DNA of 64,000 nt, taken from NCBI RefSeq assembly GCF_020829445.1, contig NZ_JAIVFV010000014.1:1-64000 (forward strand), in the 5' to 3' direction. The notes under the pieces were generated by a model. It did no database searches. It had not been told where the DNA came from and worked only from the letters and a program-made list of their open reading frames with translations. Of this stretch, positions 45,017-52,673 are shown piece by piece (positions within the stretch are counted from its first letter, which is position 1; every line of letters begins with the position of its first letter). Made by a program: the position numbers and the translations under genes. Source of the stretch: Nostoc sp. CHAB 5836. GTDB taxonomy: Bacteria; Cyanobacteriota; Cyanobacteriia; Cyanobacteriales; Nostocaceae.

Positions 45017-45029
45017 CACTCACCGAGTT

Positions 45030-45689
45030 ATGGCAAAAATTTTCCCAGTTCATCCGGATAATCCTCAAATTCGTCGAATAGAGGAAATAAAGTCGGCGCT
45101 TTCTAGTGGCGCAGTCATGCTTTACCCTACTGATACAGTCTACGCGATCGGGTGTGATTTAAATGCCAAGTCGGCGGTAGAACGAGTGCGGCAAATTAAA
45201 CAGCTAGCAAATGATAAACCACTGACATTTTTATGTCCCTCGCTTTCAAATGTGGCAACTTATGCCTTCGTAAGTGACACAGCCTATCGGATTATGAAAC
45301 GCCTGATTCCAGGGCCATACACGTTTTTGCTCCCGGCGACTAAATTAGTACCGCGATTGGTGCAAAGCCCCAAGCGGAAAAGTACTGGAATTAGAGTACC
45401 AAACCATACTGTGTGTTTGGACTTGCTGGCAGCGTTGGGTAATCCGATTATTTCAACTTCGGCACATCTACCATCAGATGAAGCAGATGATGGCATGATT
45501 CGGATAGATCCAGAAATGATTCAGTCGCGGGTAGAGCTATTTGACCGTTTGGATAAGTTGGTAGACATCATTATTGACACTGGCGAGGAACCTACATATG
45601 AAGTGTCTACTATCTTGGACATGACCGGAAACGAAGCAGCAATTATACGGAGGGGTCTAGGTTGGGAAGCAGCAGCAGCATGGGTATAA
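45030..45689 (+). CDS. YciO-type YrdC/Sua5-family protein
   Basis: A 219-residue protein. The start chosen is ATG 45030 (MAKIFPVHPDNPQIRRI); 89 further in-frame codons upstream are translated tandem repeats. It has the YrdC fold: VMLYPTDTVYAIGCDLNAKSAVERVRQIKQL, IPGPYTFLLPATKLVP and TGIRVPNHTVCLDLL. The beginning and the FIHPDNPQ-like motif follow E. coli YciO more than YrdC or TsaC, and the KPLTFL loop replaces the KxR...SxN set of threonylcarbamoyl-AMP synthases, so its role in tRNA t6A formation is uncertain. Confidence 0.85.
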   Translation: MAKIFPVHPDNPQIRRIEEIKSALSSGAVMLYPTDTVYAIGCDLNAKSAVERVRQIKQLANDKPLTFLCPSLSNVATYAFVSDTAYRIMKRLIPGPYTFLLPATKLVPRLVQSPKRKSTGIRVPNHTVCLDLLAALGNPIISTSAHLPSDEADDGMIRIDPEMIQSRVELFDRLDKLVDIIIDTGEEPTYEVSTILDMTGNEAAIIRRGLGWEAAAAWV

Positions 45690-45698
45690 GAATTATAA

Positions 45699-45860
45699 GA
45701 ATTCCACTTCACAGGCACACCTCTCCGTTTCGGAAATTGTGATCAAAACAACTCCAGTTTTGAAATTGTCATATTTAAAGGCGATGTCTACGACAGACTG
45801 TCGGGTGACGCGGTGGATATAACAGGATGGTGGCAACAGTTGGCACAGCAAGGTATTTGA
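45699..45860 (+). pseudogene. Possible 3' remnant of an unrecognised gene
   Basis: The frame between TAA (45696-45698) and TGA (45858-45860) reads EFHFTGTPLRFGNCDQNNSS and later FKGDVYDRLSGDAVDITGWW, with coding-like composition but no start codon. It overlaps nothing else. It may be the end of a broken gene; the family is not known. Confidence 0.3.
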
Positions 45861-46104
45861 GAACTTTGAGAAAATGGCGGCTACTTGTATCCCAGCGTTA
45901 ATGCAGTGGCTTGTGAAAGAACCGACACATCGCCATAACTGTAACTCTTCCGTACTTCCTATATTTTATATATGAGCTTTAGATGTGAGCATTATATGCG
46001 GCAAGTCTTGATGGATGAATGCCCAAAGATTCAGAAGCCTTGGACGATCTTAATTGCTGTGTCTGCGTTGTAATTACGGTGCAATACTACTACCTGGAAA
46101 AGTC

Positions 46105-47229
46105 ATGAAAGCTAACGTCGTCAATCTACCAAACTCTACACCAATTTTTGAGAACCACGTTTCGACTGAAGAATTTTCAGATAGCAGCAGTGATACCTTA
46201 ATTGAGTTGCTGTGTGAGGAAATGCAAGCGCAAGTGAAAGCAACGCCCAAGTGTGTAGAAGCTTTAGCAAAGCGCATAGCCGTAGAAGTAGAACGCATTT
46301 GCGATAAAAGTTCCCGTATTCAAACATCTGGGGAAATCAAATCGTGGCAGATGACGTTGGGAAGGCATCGGATGCAAAAGTGCTTACGTTACTACCAACT
46401 GGGTTCCAAACAAGGTCGGGTGGAATTACATAGCAGTTTGGGTGCTATGGTTTACCGTCATGTAACTATATCTGGCTCTGAGTTGGGTTTTGAGGCTCGT
46501 TACAGCCTGATTGAAGATTTTTTACAAGCATTTTATATCGAAGCTATCAAAGCTTTCCGTAGAGAAAACGAACTACCTAATGATCATACGCCGCGTACTC
46601 AGCTGCAATTAGCTGAATACATGGCTTTTACAGAACAGTATGCCAAACGCCGCATCAATTTACCTGGTGGTGCAAATCAGCAATTGATTATCTTGCGGGC
46701 CCAAGGTTTTGCTCGTCGTCAGCCACAAGAAACTACCGTGGATATTGAAATGGCGGTGGAGTCTGCTAAGGGTGAAGAAGCAGAATCTTACCAGCGGAAC
46801 TCGGCGGTGCAACAGTTGCGATCGCAAATGATTGCCCAAACTAATTTCGATCCATCAGAAGAATCAGAACGCGATCGCGTCATCACTGAATTGATGAAAT
46901 ACCTGGAGTCTCAAGGTCAATCTGATTGTATGAACTACCTCAGCTTGAAACTTCAAGACCTTTCAGCCCCAGAAATTGACCAAATTCTCGGTTTAACCAG
47001 CCGTCAGCGCGATTATCTCCAACAACGGTTTAAATACCATGTAGAAAAGTTTGCCAAACAACACCACTGGCAATTGGTACATCAATGGTTAGGTGCGGGT
47101 TTAGAGCAAAAATTGGGTTTATCTTCCCAGCAGTGGGAAATCTTTGTAAATCAACTCACAGAACAGCAACAGCAAATATTACAGTTAAAAACTGCAAGAC
47201 AAAACGACCAAGCGATCGCAGTTACATAA
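46105..47229 (+). CDS. HetZ-related protein
   Basis: A 374-residue protein resembling HetZ, a regulator of early heterocyst differentiation. Start ATG 46105 has GGAAAAG upstream. Shared features: SWQMTLGRHRMQKCLRYYQLGSKQGRVELHS (about 90-120), EDFLQAFYIEAIKAFRREN, LAEYMAFTEQYAKRRI and an HTH-like region LSAPEIDQILGLTSRQRDYLQQRFKYHVEKF. Compared with HetZ as I recall it, the last 40 or so residues (a second HTH-like end after the QLKTARQNDQAIA) are missing, so this is a related paralogue or a shortened one. The upstream gap of about 400 bp could carry developmental control. Confidence 0.82.
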   Translation: MKANVVNLPNSTPIFENHVSTEEFSDSSSDTLIELLCEEMQAQVKATPKCVEALAKRIAVEVERICDKSSRIQTSGEIKSWQMTLGRHRMQKCLRYYQLGSKQGRVELHSSLGAMVYRHVTISGSELGFEARYSLIEDFLQAFYIEAIKAFRRENELPNDHTPRTQLQLAEYMAFTEQYAKRRINLPGGANQQLIILRAQGFARRQPQETTVDIEMAVESAKGEEAESYQRNSAVQQLRSQMIAQTNFDPSEESERDRVITELMKYLESQGQSDCMNYLSLKLQDLSAPEIDQILGLTSRQRDYLQQRFKYHVEKFAKQHHWQLVHQWLGAGLEQKLGLSSQQWEIFVNQLTEQQQQILQLKTARQNDQAIAVT

Positions 47230-47309
47230 TCTGAAAGTGTCCCCGAATAGTGTTGTTCAAATTCCTTAGATTTGGTTGTGAAGTTCATATTTTCTACAGG
47301 AGTTACGAA

Positions 47310-47342
47310 TTTTTAACTCCTAACTCCTAACTCCTAACTTTT
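47310..47342 (+). repeat. AACTCCT heptamer tract
   Basis: Four units, in the reverse sense of the array at 62605-62722. Lies between the convergent HetZ-related and CobW-type genes. Confidence 0.85.
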
Positions 47343-47345
47343 TAT

Positions 47346-48317
47346 TTACGCTAAACAGGCAAGAAAATCTTGCTTGAGTTGGGCTGCATCAAGATTGCGA
47401 CCGATGAAGACTAGTTCGTTTTTGGGGGTTTCGCTCGGTTTCCAGGGGCGATCGGGTTTGCCATCAAATATCATGTGTACTCCTTGGAATACAAATCGAT
47501 TATCTTCTCCAGCAATATTTAAAATCCCTTTCATCCGAAAGATATCTGACCCTTGGGTACGCAGTAACTCCGAAAGCCAAGTGTTTAATTTTTCTCCATC
47601 GACTGCACCTGCTTCTACTAAAGCCACTGAAAAGACACTTTCATCGTGTACATGAGCATCTTCGCCTAAAAAATCTGGATCAATTTCTAATGCACGATCT
47701 AAATCAAAAGCTTTGACACCTAATAAAGCATCCATTCCTAGTTCAGAATTTTGGGTACGGTAGATTTTTGCGATCGCATTCATCGCCCGAATCCGTTTTT
47801 CTAATTCATCTAAATCTTCTGGCTTTACTAAATCTGTTTTATTAAGTAAAATTACATCAGCAAAGGCAATTTGTTCTTGAGCTTCGTCTGCATCCCAGTG
47901 CTGCCAAATGTGCTTGGCATCTACGACTGTCACCACCGCATCTAGAGACAGTTGGCTTTGCAAATCTTCATCAACAAAAAACGTCTGAATCACCGGTGCA
48001 GGATCGGCTAATCCAGTCGTTTCAATTACTAAATGATCAAATTGATCGCGGCGCTTCATCAAATTGCCAATGATCCGAATTAAATCGCCACGTACTGTAC
48101 AACAGATACAGCCATTGTTCATTTCAAATATTTCTTCATCTGCATCGATAATCAATTGATTATCAATACCCACTTCCCCAAATTCATTGACAATCACAGC
48201 AACTTTTTTGCCGTGTTCGTAGGTGAGGATGTGATTGAGTAGAGTCGTTTTACCTGCTCCCAAATAGCCTGTAAGAACAGTAACGGGAACTGAATTGTTG
48301 ATTACGTCAGCCACCAT
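47346..48317 (-). CDS. CobW/COG0523 family GTPase (putative zinc metallochaperone)
   Basis: A 323-residue GTPase: Walker A GYLGAGKTT (17-25), the metal-binding CICC (70-73), ETTGLADPAP, and the base-recognition LNKTDLV near 157. A CobW C-terminal domain follows (about 230-323). Members under Zur control deliver zinc to client enzymes when zinc is scarce. An exact GATAATCATTATC box lies 30 bp upstream of the ATG (48347-48359), supporting Zur regulation. It is divergent from a Zur-box-bearing PEP-CTERM gene. Confidence 0.92.
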   Translation of the reverse strand: MVADVINNSVPVTVLTGYLGAGKTTLLNHILTYEHGKKVAVIVNEFGEVGIDNQLIIDADEEIFEMNNGCICCTVRGDLIRIIGNLMKRRDQFDHLVIETTGLADPAPVIQTFFVDEDLQSQLSLDAVVTVVDAKHIWQHWDADEAQEQIAFADVILLNKTDLVKPEDLDELEKRIRAMNAIAKIYRTQNSELGMDALLGVKAFDLDRALEIDPDFLGEDAHVHDESVFSVALVEAGAVDGEKLNTWLSELLRTQGSDIFRMKGILNIAGEDNRFVFQGVHMIFDGKPDRPWKPSETPKNELVFIGRNLDAAQLKQDFLACLA

Positions 48318-48346
48318 ACTCTAAATTCCTCTTGTCTCACCTTATG

Positions 48347-48359
48347 GATAATCATTATC
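48347..48359. promoter_or_regulatory. Zur box in front of the cobW-type gene
   Basis: GATAATCATTATC, perfect inverted repeat, the core of the TGATAATNATTATCA site of cyanobacterial Zur (FurB). Confidence 0.85.
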
Positions 48360-48572
48360 ACCTATCATAAATCTTTTTATATTTTTGTGCGAACTTGCGA
48401 TTATTTTGGCTTTCAGCGAAATAATCACATAATTTAATCACCAAATATTTTATTTTTATGCATCTGTAATAAGTAATAAATCCTATTTGATTTTTGGATA
48501 GAACTCAGTACATCTTTATTCCTTCTTCCCTGTTCCCTTGACTCACGTGGCGAGAAGTCGCAGGTTAGTATC

Positions 48573-48607
48573 TTGACAACCTTCTCAAAACAATGATAAT
48601 CATTATC
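48573..48607 (+). promoter_or_regulatory. Promoter with overlapping Zur box
   Basis: TTGACA (48573-48578), 16 bp spacer, GATAAT (48595-48600) as -10. The -10 is part of an exact GATAATCATTATC box (48595-48607), so Zur binding would block RNA polymerase. Confidence 0.75.
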
Positions 48608-48638
48608 GTGTAGAAAAATTATACATTAATGGAGAAGT

Positions 48639-49586
48639 GTGGTGGTTTCAAGAAACACTACCTGCTCGAAAAAGCAAGTAACTCAAACAGGGCAAGCATC
48701 TGCGTCTTTTGCAGTCAGCTTTTTAGTCGTTGCACCGCTGGTTTTATCTACCGCTTTAACACCCGCACAAGCAGATGATACTCATAATCATTCAGAAGAA
48801 ACGGGCTTTTACATTGGGTTAGATGGTTTGGAGGCTCTCTCTACAGGGACATACGCAGGATTGGAGAACCCCAACTACAATCGTTTAACCCTTCTTTTTG
48901 CACACAGAAATGAAGACACACCAGAATCAAGCCATTTTCACGGCATTGGTGCTTACAGCTACTCAGGTTCTTTAGATAACCTAACCATTAACCCAACTAA
49001 TACAAATAACCGAATTCCTGAGTCTTACTCAGAAGAACCGCCACTAACATTATTACCTGGCACAGGGTTTTATACTGGTCGCTTGATTAGTACTGCAACA
49101 GATAAGGAATATAGCAATCTGACCATAGAACCTGTAGCATCTCTAAAAACTTCAAAAGAATTAGATAACCAGTATTTGTTCAATAGTTCTAATGGTGGTT
49201 GGCAGTCGTCTCTTGAGGGTGCAAGTATTGGTTTACAATTAGCCTCAATTAGCACTGGATTGAATATTGGCGATTCAGCAGGTATTGATATTGTCAAGTC
49301 AGTCGGCGATATCTACACAATCGGCAGTGGTGATAATTTTTCTTTCACCCCTACCTTTTGGACTGATGCTGCTGCACCACTGGGAACTTATTCTGCATCA
49401 TTCAAACTCGTGGATTTAGGCAATGGCAATAATCCCATTCCTTTTAAGGATTCTGGCACTTTCAGTTTTGATTTTGAAGTCAAAGCAGTGCCGGAGTCAT
49501 CAACTGTCCTTGGTCTTGGTATAGTCGGTCTACTATCGCTTTCTCTTTCTCGCTTGCAAAAACTTAATCGTAGTAGCTTGAACTAA
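48639..49586 (+). CDS. all3515-type Zur-repressed PEP-CTERM protein
   Basis: A 315-residue exported protein. The signal peptide ends around residue 45 (LTPAQADD), followed by a His-containing HNHSEETG. The end carries a PEP-CTERM sorting signal: VPESSTVLGLGIVGLLSLSLSRLQKLNR. Two GTGs can start it (48639 or 48642); GGAG at 48631-48634 fits the second better. A Zur box overlaps its -10. The family, named after Anabaena all3515, is Zur-repressed and thought to bind metal outside the cell. The order here, next to a CobW-type gene, supports a zinc-scarcity role. Confidence 0.85.
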   Translation: MVVSRNTTCSKKQVTQTGQASASFAVSFLVVAPLVLSTALTPAQADDTHNHSEETGFYIGLDGLEALSTGTYAGLENPNYNRLTLLFAHRNEDTPESSHFHGIGAYSYSGSLDNLTINPTNTNNRIPESYSEEPPLTLLPGTGFYTGRLISTATDKEYSNLTIEPVASLKTSKELDNQYLFNSSNGGWQSSLEGASIGLQLASISTGLNIGDSAGIDIVKSVGDIYTIGSGDNFSFTPTFWTDAAAPLGTYSASFKLVDLGNGNNPIPFKDSGTFSFDFEVKAVPESSTVLGLGIVGLLSLSLSRLQKLNRSSLN

Positions 49587-49639
49587 TCTTAATCTCGCAG
49601 CAAGGTGCAAAGTGATTCTTTGCCTCTTGGTGCGAGGAT

Positions 49640-50527
49640 TTAATTTTCTACAGATAACAAAAAATCTTGAACTGCTTCTAAAACAACTGCTGGGTATTCT
49701 TCATGCAATCCCAAAGAACCAGGAATAACAACGCTTCTGACTCCTGGTAAGGCTACCAAAGCGTTCATTTCTTCTCGTGATTTGGGAGGGCTAGATTCCC
49801 CAATTACCACCATGAGCGGTACGGTTAAAGACTGCACCAGTTCCAAAAAATCAGATTGTTCATGTACAGCATCAAGATTACCAGTTACAAAAGCAGCAGA
49901 TGCAAACCGCGCTCCTGGTTGTTGAGTTGTTTGCCATTTTTTCTCGATGAAACTGGGTGTAATTTTAGCCGCGTCAGTAAAAACATGACGGCGGTACATA
50001 AAACTTAAGAAAGATTGGGTAGTGTTGAGTTTGTAGAGAGCTTGACCAAGTATAGGCGATCGCACCAATTTTCTCACAATGCCAGCTATTTGCTGACTTG
50101 CCCCCATTGTCGGCAAAGGCCCACGCCAAGTAGGAGCTAATAACACAATTCGTGAAAAAGCCGCCGATTGTTTCACAGCTAATTGTAAAACGTAACTAGC
50201 AGCATGACCAGCCGCTACCACAGTAATGGAAGCGTTAAAAATAGCTTTGACAAAATCTTCCAGAAATTGCTGATAAATTTCTGGGCTGTAATTCAAACTA
50301 GGGCGAGAAGATTGTCCAAATCCAGGCCAGTCTAAGGCTACAACTTGAAAATTGGGAGCTAGTAACTTAGCAAGTTCGCCTATTTCCGAACGCGTCGAAA
50401 CACTGCTGAAAGATGGTATTAGCAATAGCGGTGAACCTTTACCAAGGGTTTCATAAACAACGCGCAATTGGTGATTTTCCCAATTCCAGAGATATTCTTG
50501 AACTACTCCACCAATGTCATTTGTCAT
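49640..50527 (-). CDS. Alpha/beta hydrolase-fold protein lacking the usual nucleophile
   Basis: A 295-residue alpha/beta hydrolase: oxyanion-hole region LLLIPSFSSVS, VVALDWPGFGQSS, cap domain and a C-terminal His in SLGLHEEYPAVV. At the nucleophile elbow (GxSxG) the sequence is AAGHAASYVL, with Ala109 in place of Ser, so classic serine hydrolysis is not expected. The start ATG 50527 lies at the edge of a heptamer array. The gene is 73 bp downstream of sufE on the same strand, separated by the array. Confidence 0.85.
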   Translation of the reverse strand: MTNDIGGVVQEYLWNWENHQLRVVYETLGKGSPLLLIPSFSSVSTRSEIGELAKLLAPNFQVVALDWPGFGQSSRPSLNYSPEIYQQFLEDFVKAIFNASITVVAAGHAASYVLQLAVKQSAAFSRIVLLAPTWRGPLPTMGASQQIAGIVRKLVRSPILGQALYKLNTTQSFLSFMYRRHVFTDAAKITPSFIEKKWQTTQQPGARFASAAFVTGNLDAVHEQSDFLELVQSLTVPLMVVIGESSPPKSREEMNALVALPGVRSVVIPGSLGLHEEYPAVVLEAVQDFLLSVEN

Positions 50528-50573
50528 TTGTCATTTGTCATTTGTCATTTGTCATTTGTCATTTGTCATTTGT
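50517..50573 (-). repeat. ATGACAA heptamer tandem array
   Basis: About eight units between sufE and the hydrolase gene; it contributes the first few codons of the hydrolase frame (MTND). Confidence 0.92.
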
Positions 50574-50600
50574 TTATTTACCAATGCCCAATGACTGAGT

Positions 50601-51041
50601 TTAGTTAGGTAGGTCTAATTTACATTCCAATGCTTTTTTTTGCATGGTTTTGAAAATGTTGTAAAATCCATTAGCACGGGAAGGTGTCAGACTAACGTTT
50701 AAGCCTGTTGCTTGAATAAAATCTGGAGTAAGTTGGACAATCTCAGTTGGCGTTAGTCCATGCAATCCTTCAACTAGAAGCCCTACTAATCCTTTGGTTA
50801 ACTGAGAATCGGAATCGCCCCGAAATACAACCTTCCCATCATCCAAGGCTGCGGTGATATAAACTTGGGACACGCAACCAGGAACTTTATTTTCAGGTAA
50901 TTTATCAGTTTCTGGGAACTCATTGAGCTTCTGAGCATACCAGATTAGCTGTTCATAGCGTCGCTTCGGTTCGGAAGCGCGTTGAAAGCGCTGGACAATT
51001 TTAGCCAGCGCAGGTGGCAAAGAATCTAGAGTTGAGGACAT
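50601..51041 (-). CDS. sufE: Cysteine desulfuration protein SufE
   Basis: SufE accepts sulfur from the cysteine desulfurase SufS and passes it to the SufBCD scaffold. The 146-residue protein has the active Cys56 in KVPGCVSQVY and conserved FRGDSDSQLTKGLVGLLVEGLHG and LSLTPSR-like (VSLTPSRANGFYNIF) parts. Length is normal. Other suf genes are not nearby, as is common for cyanobacterial sufE. Confidence 0.95.
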   Translation of the reverse strand: MSSTLDSLPPALAKIVQRFQRASEPKRRYEQLIWYAQKLNEFPETDKLPENKVPGCVSQVYITAALDDGKVVFRGDSDSQLTKGLVGLLVEGLHGLTPTEIVQLTPDFIQATGLNVSLTPSRANGFYNIFKTMQKKALECKLDLPN

Positions 51042-51509
51042 AACAGAAGCTACAAATGATCGGTCTTACCTTGAGTGTAAATTATCTTTAAAGCGATGCC
51101 TAGGTTGGGCTGCACCTACGCCCCTCCGGTTCACTTACTATATTAGCTAGCTATAACAACCATATTTTGACTATAACTCGTCAAATCCAGATAATTACTG
51201 CGATCGCATTTGCATCTTTCAGCTTTTTTAATCAATTTAATTACAAAAACTTAATTTTTCATAAGTAAAAAAATACTATTCTCTAGTAGAAAATCCTCTG
51301 CGTACCTTTGCGCTTACCTCTGTGCCCCTCTGCGTTGAAATTTCAACCTTGAATTCTCCACGATTTGGGGATGCGATACCTAATTGATCTGCGCCTACGC
51401 ACTTACAAAATTAGCTGCAAGTAGATTTAACCAAAGCTAGATAATAATTAAAAATTAAAAATCAAAGAAAAATTCTGATTTTTAATTTTTAATTTCTCTC
51501 CCTTACGGA
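51042..51509. other. Intergenic region with a dispersed repeat
   Basis: AT-rich with a copy of the CTCTGCG...TTTCAACCTTGAATTCTCCACGA repeat at 51293-51372 (also near 23990 and 57250). No gene seen. Confidence 0.55.
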
Positions 51510-52013
51510 TTAATTCGTAGTTTGTGCAGCTAGCATCTGCTTCAGCTTTTCTAATTCCGAAGCCCAACGAGGATCTGGACGAATAGCGTCTGAATCGGTG
51601 GTTGCGGTGCTGGTTTCACGAGAGCCGCCGCCACCGCCGCCACGACGAGGCTTCTTAGAGCTTTTCTCACGACGGCTACCCTCTCTGCTGGGGCTAGGAG
51701 TGGGTGTGCTACTAGCAAGAGTAACTGGTTTAGGAGCTTGCTCCTCGCCCTCTTCACCCTTTGTACGAGGTAATGCCTTCTCTAGCTTAATGGGAGTGTC
51801 TTTAAACATCTGACCATTATACTTTTCAATGATTTCGTCAGCTTGTTCGTCATTGTTGACTGTAAGAAAACCGAAACCACGGCATTTGCCAGTTTTGCGG
51901 TCTTTAATTAATTTGGTAGTTACAGCATCACCTTCTGCTGCAAAAACTGCTTGCAGATCTTGACGATCTATTTCATCTTTAGGCAAATTACCTATATATA
52001 GGCGAACGGACAT
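51510..52013 (-). CDS. RRM-type RNA-binding protein (Rbp)
   Basis: A 167-residue protein. RNP2 RLYIGNL (4-10) and RNP1 KCRGFGFL (43-50) define one RRM at 3-80. A basic, Gly-rich middle (RRGGGGGGS, about 122-130) and a short helical end (WASELEKLKQML) follow. Cyanobacterial Rbp proteins bind mRNAs and are often cold-induced, with long 5' leaders. The upstream gap of nearly 400 bp up to the first repeat is compatible with that. Confidence 0.93.
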   Translation of the reverse strand: MSVRLYIGNLPKDEIDRQDLQAVFAAEGDAVTTKLIKDRKTGKCRGFGFLTVNNDEQADEIIEKYNGQMFKDTPIKLEKALPRTKGEEGEEQAPKPVTLASSTPTPSPSREGSRREKSSKKPRRGGGGGGSRETSTATTDSDAIRPDPRWASELEKLKQMLAAQTTN

Positions 52014-52671
52014 GGACTATACCTCCAGAGTTTAATGAACATGGCAAGGCGAGAAAACAATTACTTGGCTTTGGCTTTTAATTAAATAGATGCTATTGAC
52101 CAAGACTGCCATCAACCAATTTTTTTGCTCGAAACTGCAACCTATACAACAATACAGTTTTTCGTCGGGATCAAGCTTGTTTAATCCAAAGGCCCACAGT
52201 ATGGTGAGCTAATAACACCTTAATTCTAAGAATTGTAAATTTAATAGCCTATTGCCTGCTTAAGTACACGCTTTCTTCTATACCCTTTTTTGCAGAATTA
52301 AATACCATTCTTTACATTACCACGGTATTTTCTACCTAGCTAGTTGAGCGCGTACATTTCCGACGTTAATATTATTGCATCGTAACATAACATAAAACAC
52401 ATTTTTTATTTAAAAGAGCATATTTTGAAACAAAAACCAGCCAGTGGCTGGTTTATTTCCTGCTGTGTTGGGAGGATAAAAGGTATGGAGCGGGGAAAAG
52501 CATCCTAATTTATAACTAAGCTGGGATGCTGAGTTACTTCGGCTGCTATGGTTTGTGTAAATAAATGTAACACTTATGAATAAAACCAGCAACTTTTCTT
52601 TACATTCCAATTTGTCCAATGACCAATGACCAATGACCAATGACCAATGACCAATGACCAATGACCAATGA
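52014..52671. other. Region between M48-like gene and rbp, likely long rbp leader
   Basis: AT-rich, no coding ORF. The part next to the gene (about 52014-52400) may be the rbp 5' leader. Heptamer array CAATGAC (about eight units) at 52615-52673 abuts the stop of the M48-like gene. Confidence 0.5.
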
Positions 52672-52673
52672 CT
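52615..52673 (-). repeat. CAATGAC heptamer tandem array
   Basis: About eight units directly downstream of the M48-like gene's stop codon. Confidence 0.93.

Noticed and set aside
44763-45029. N-terminal extension of the yciO-type frame
   Set aside because: It is translated heptamer and nonamer repeats that overlap the larC start; homologues start at the MAKIF-like ATG.
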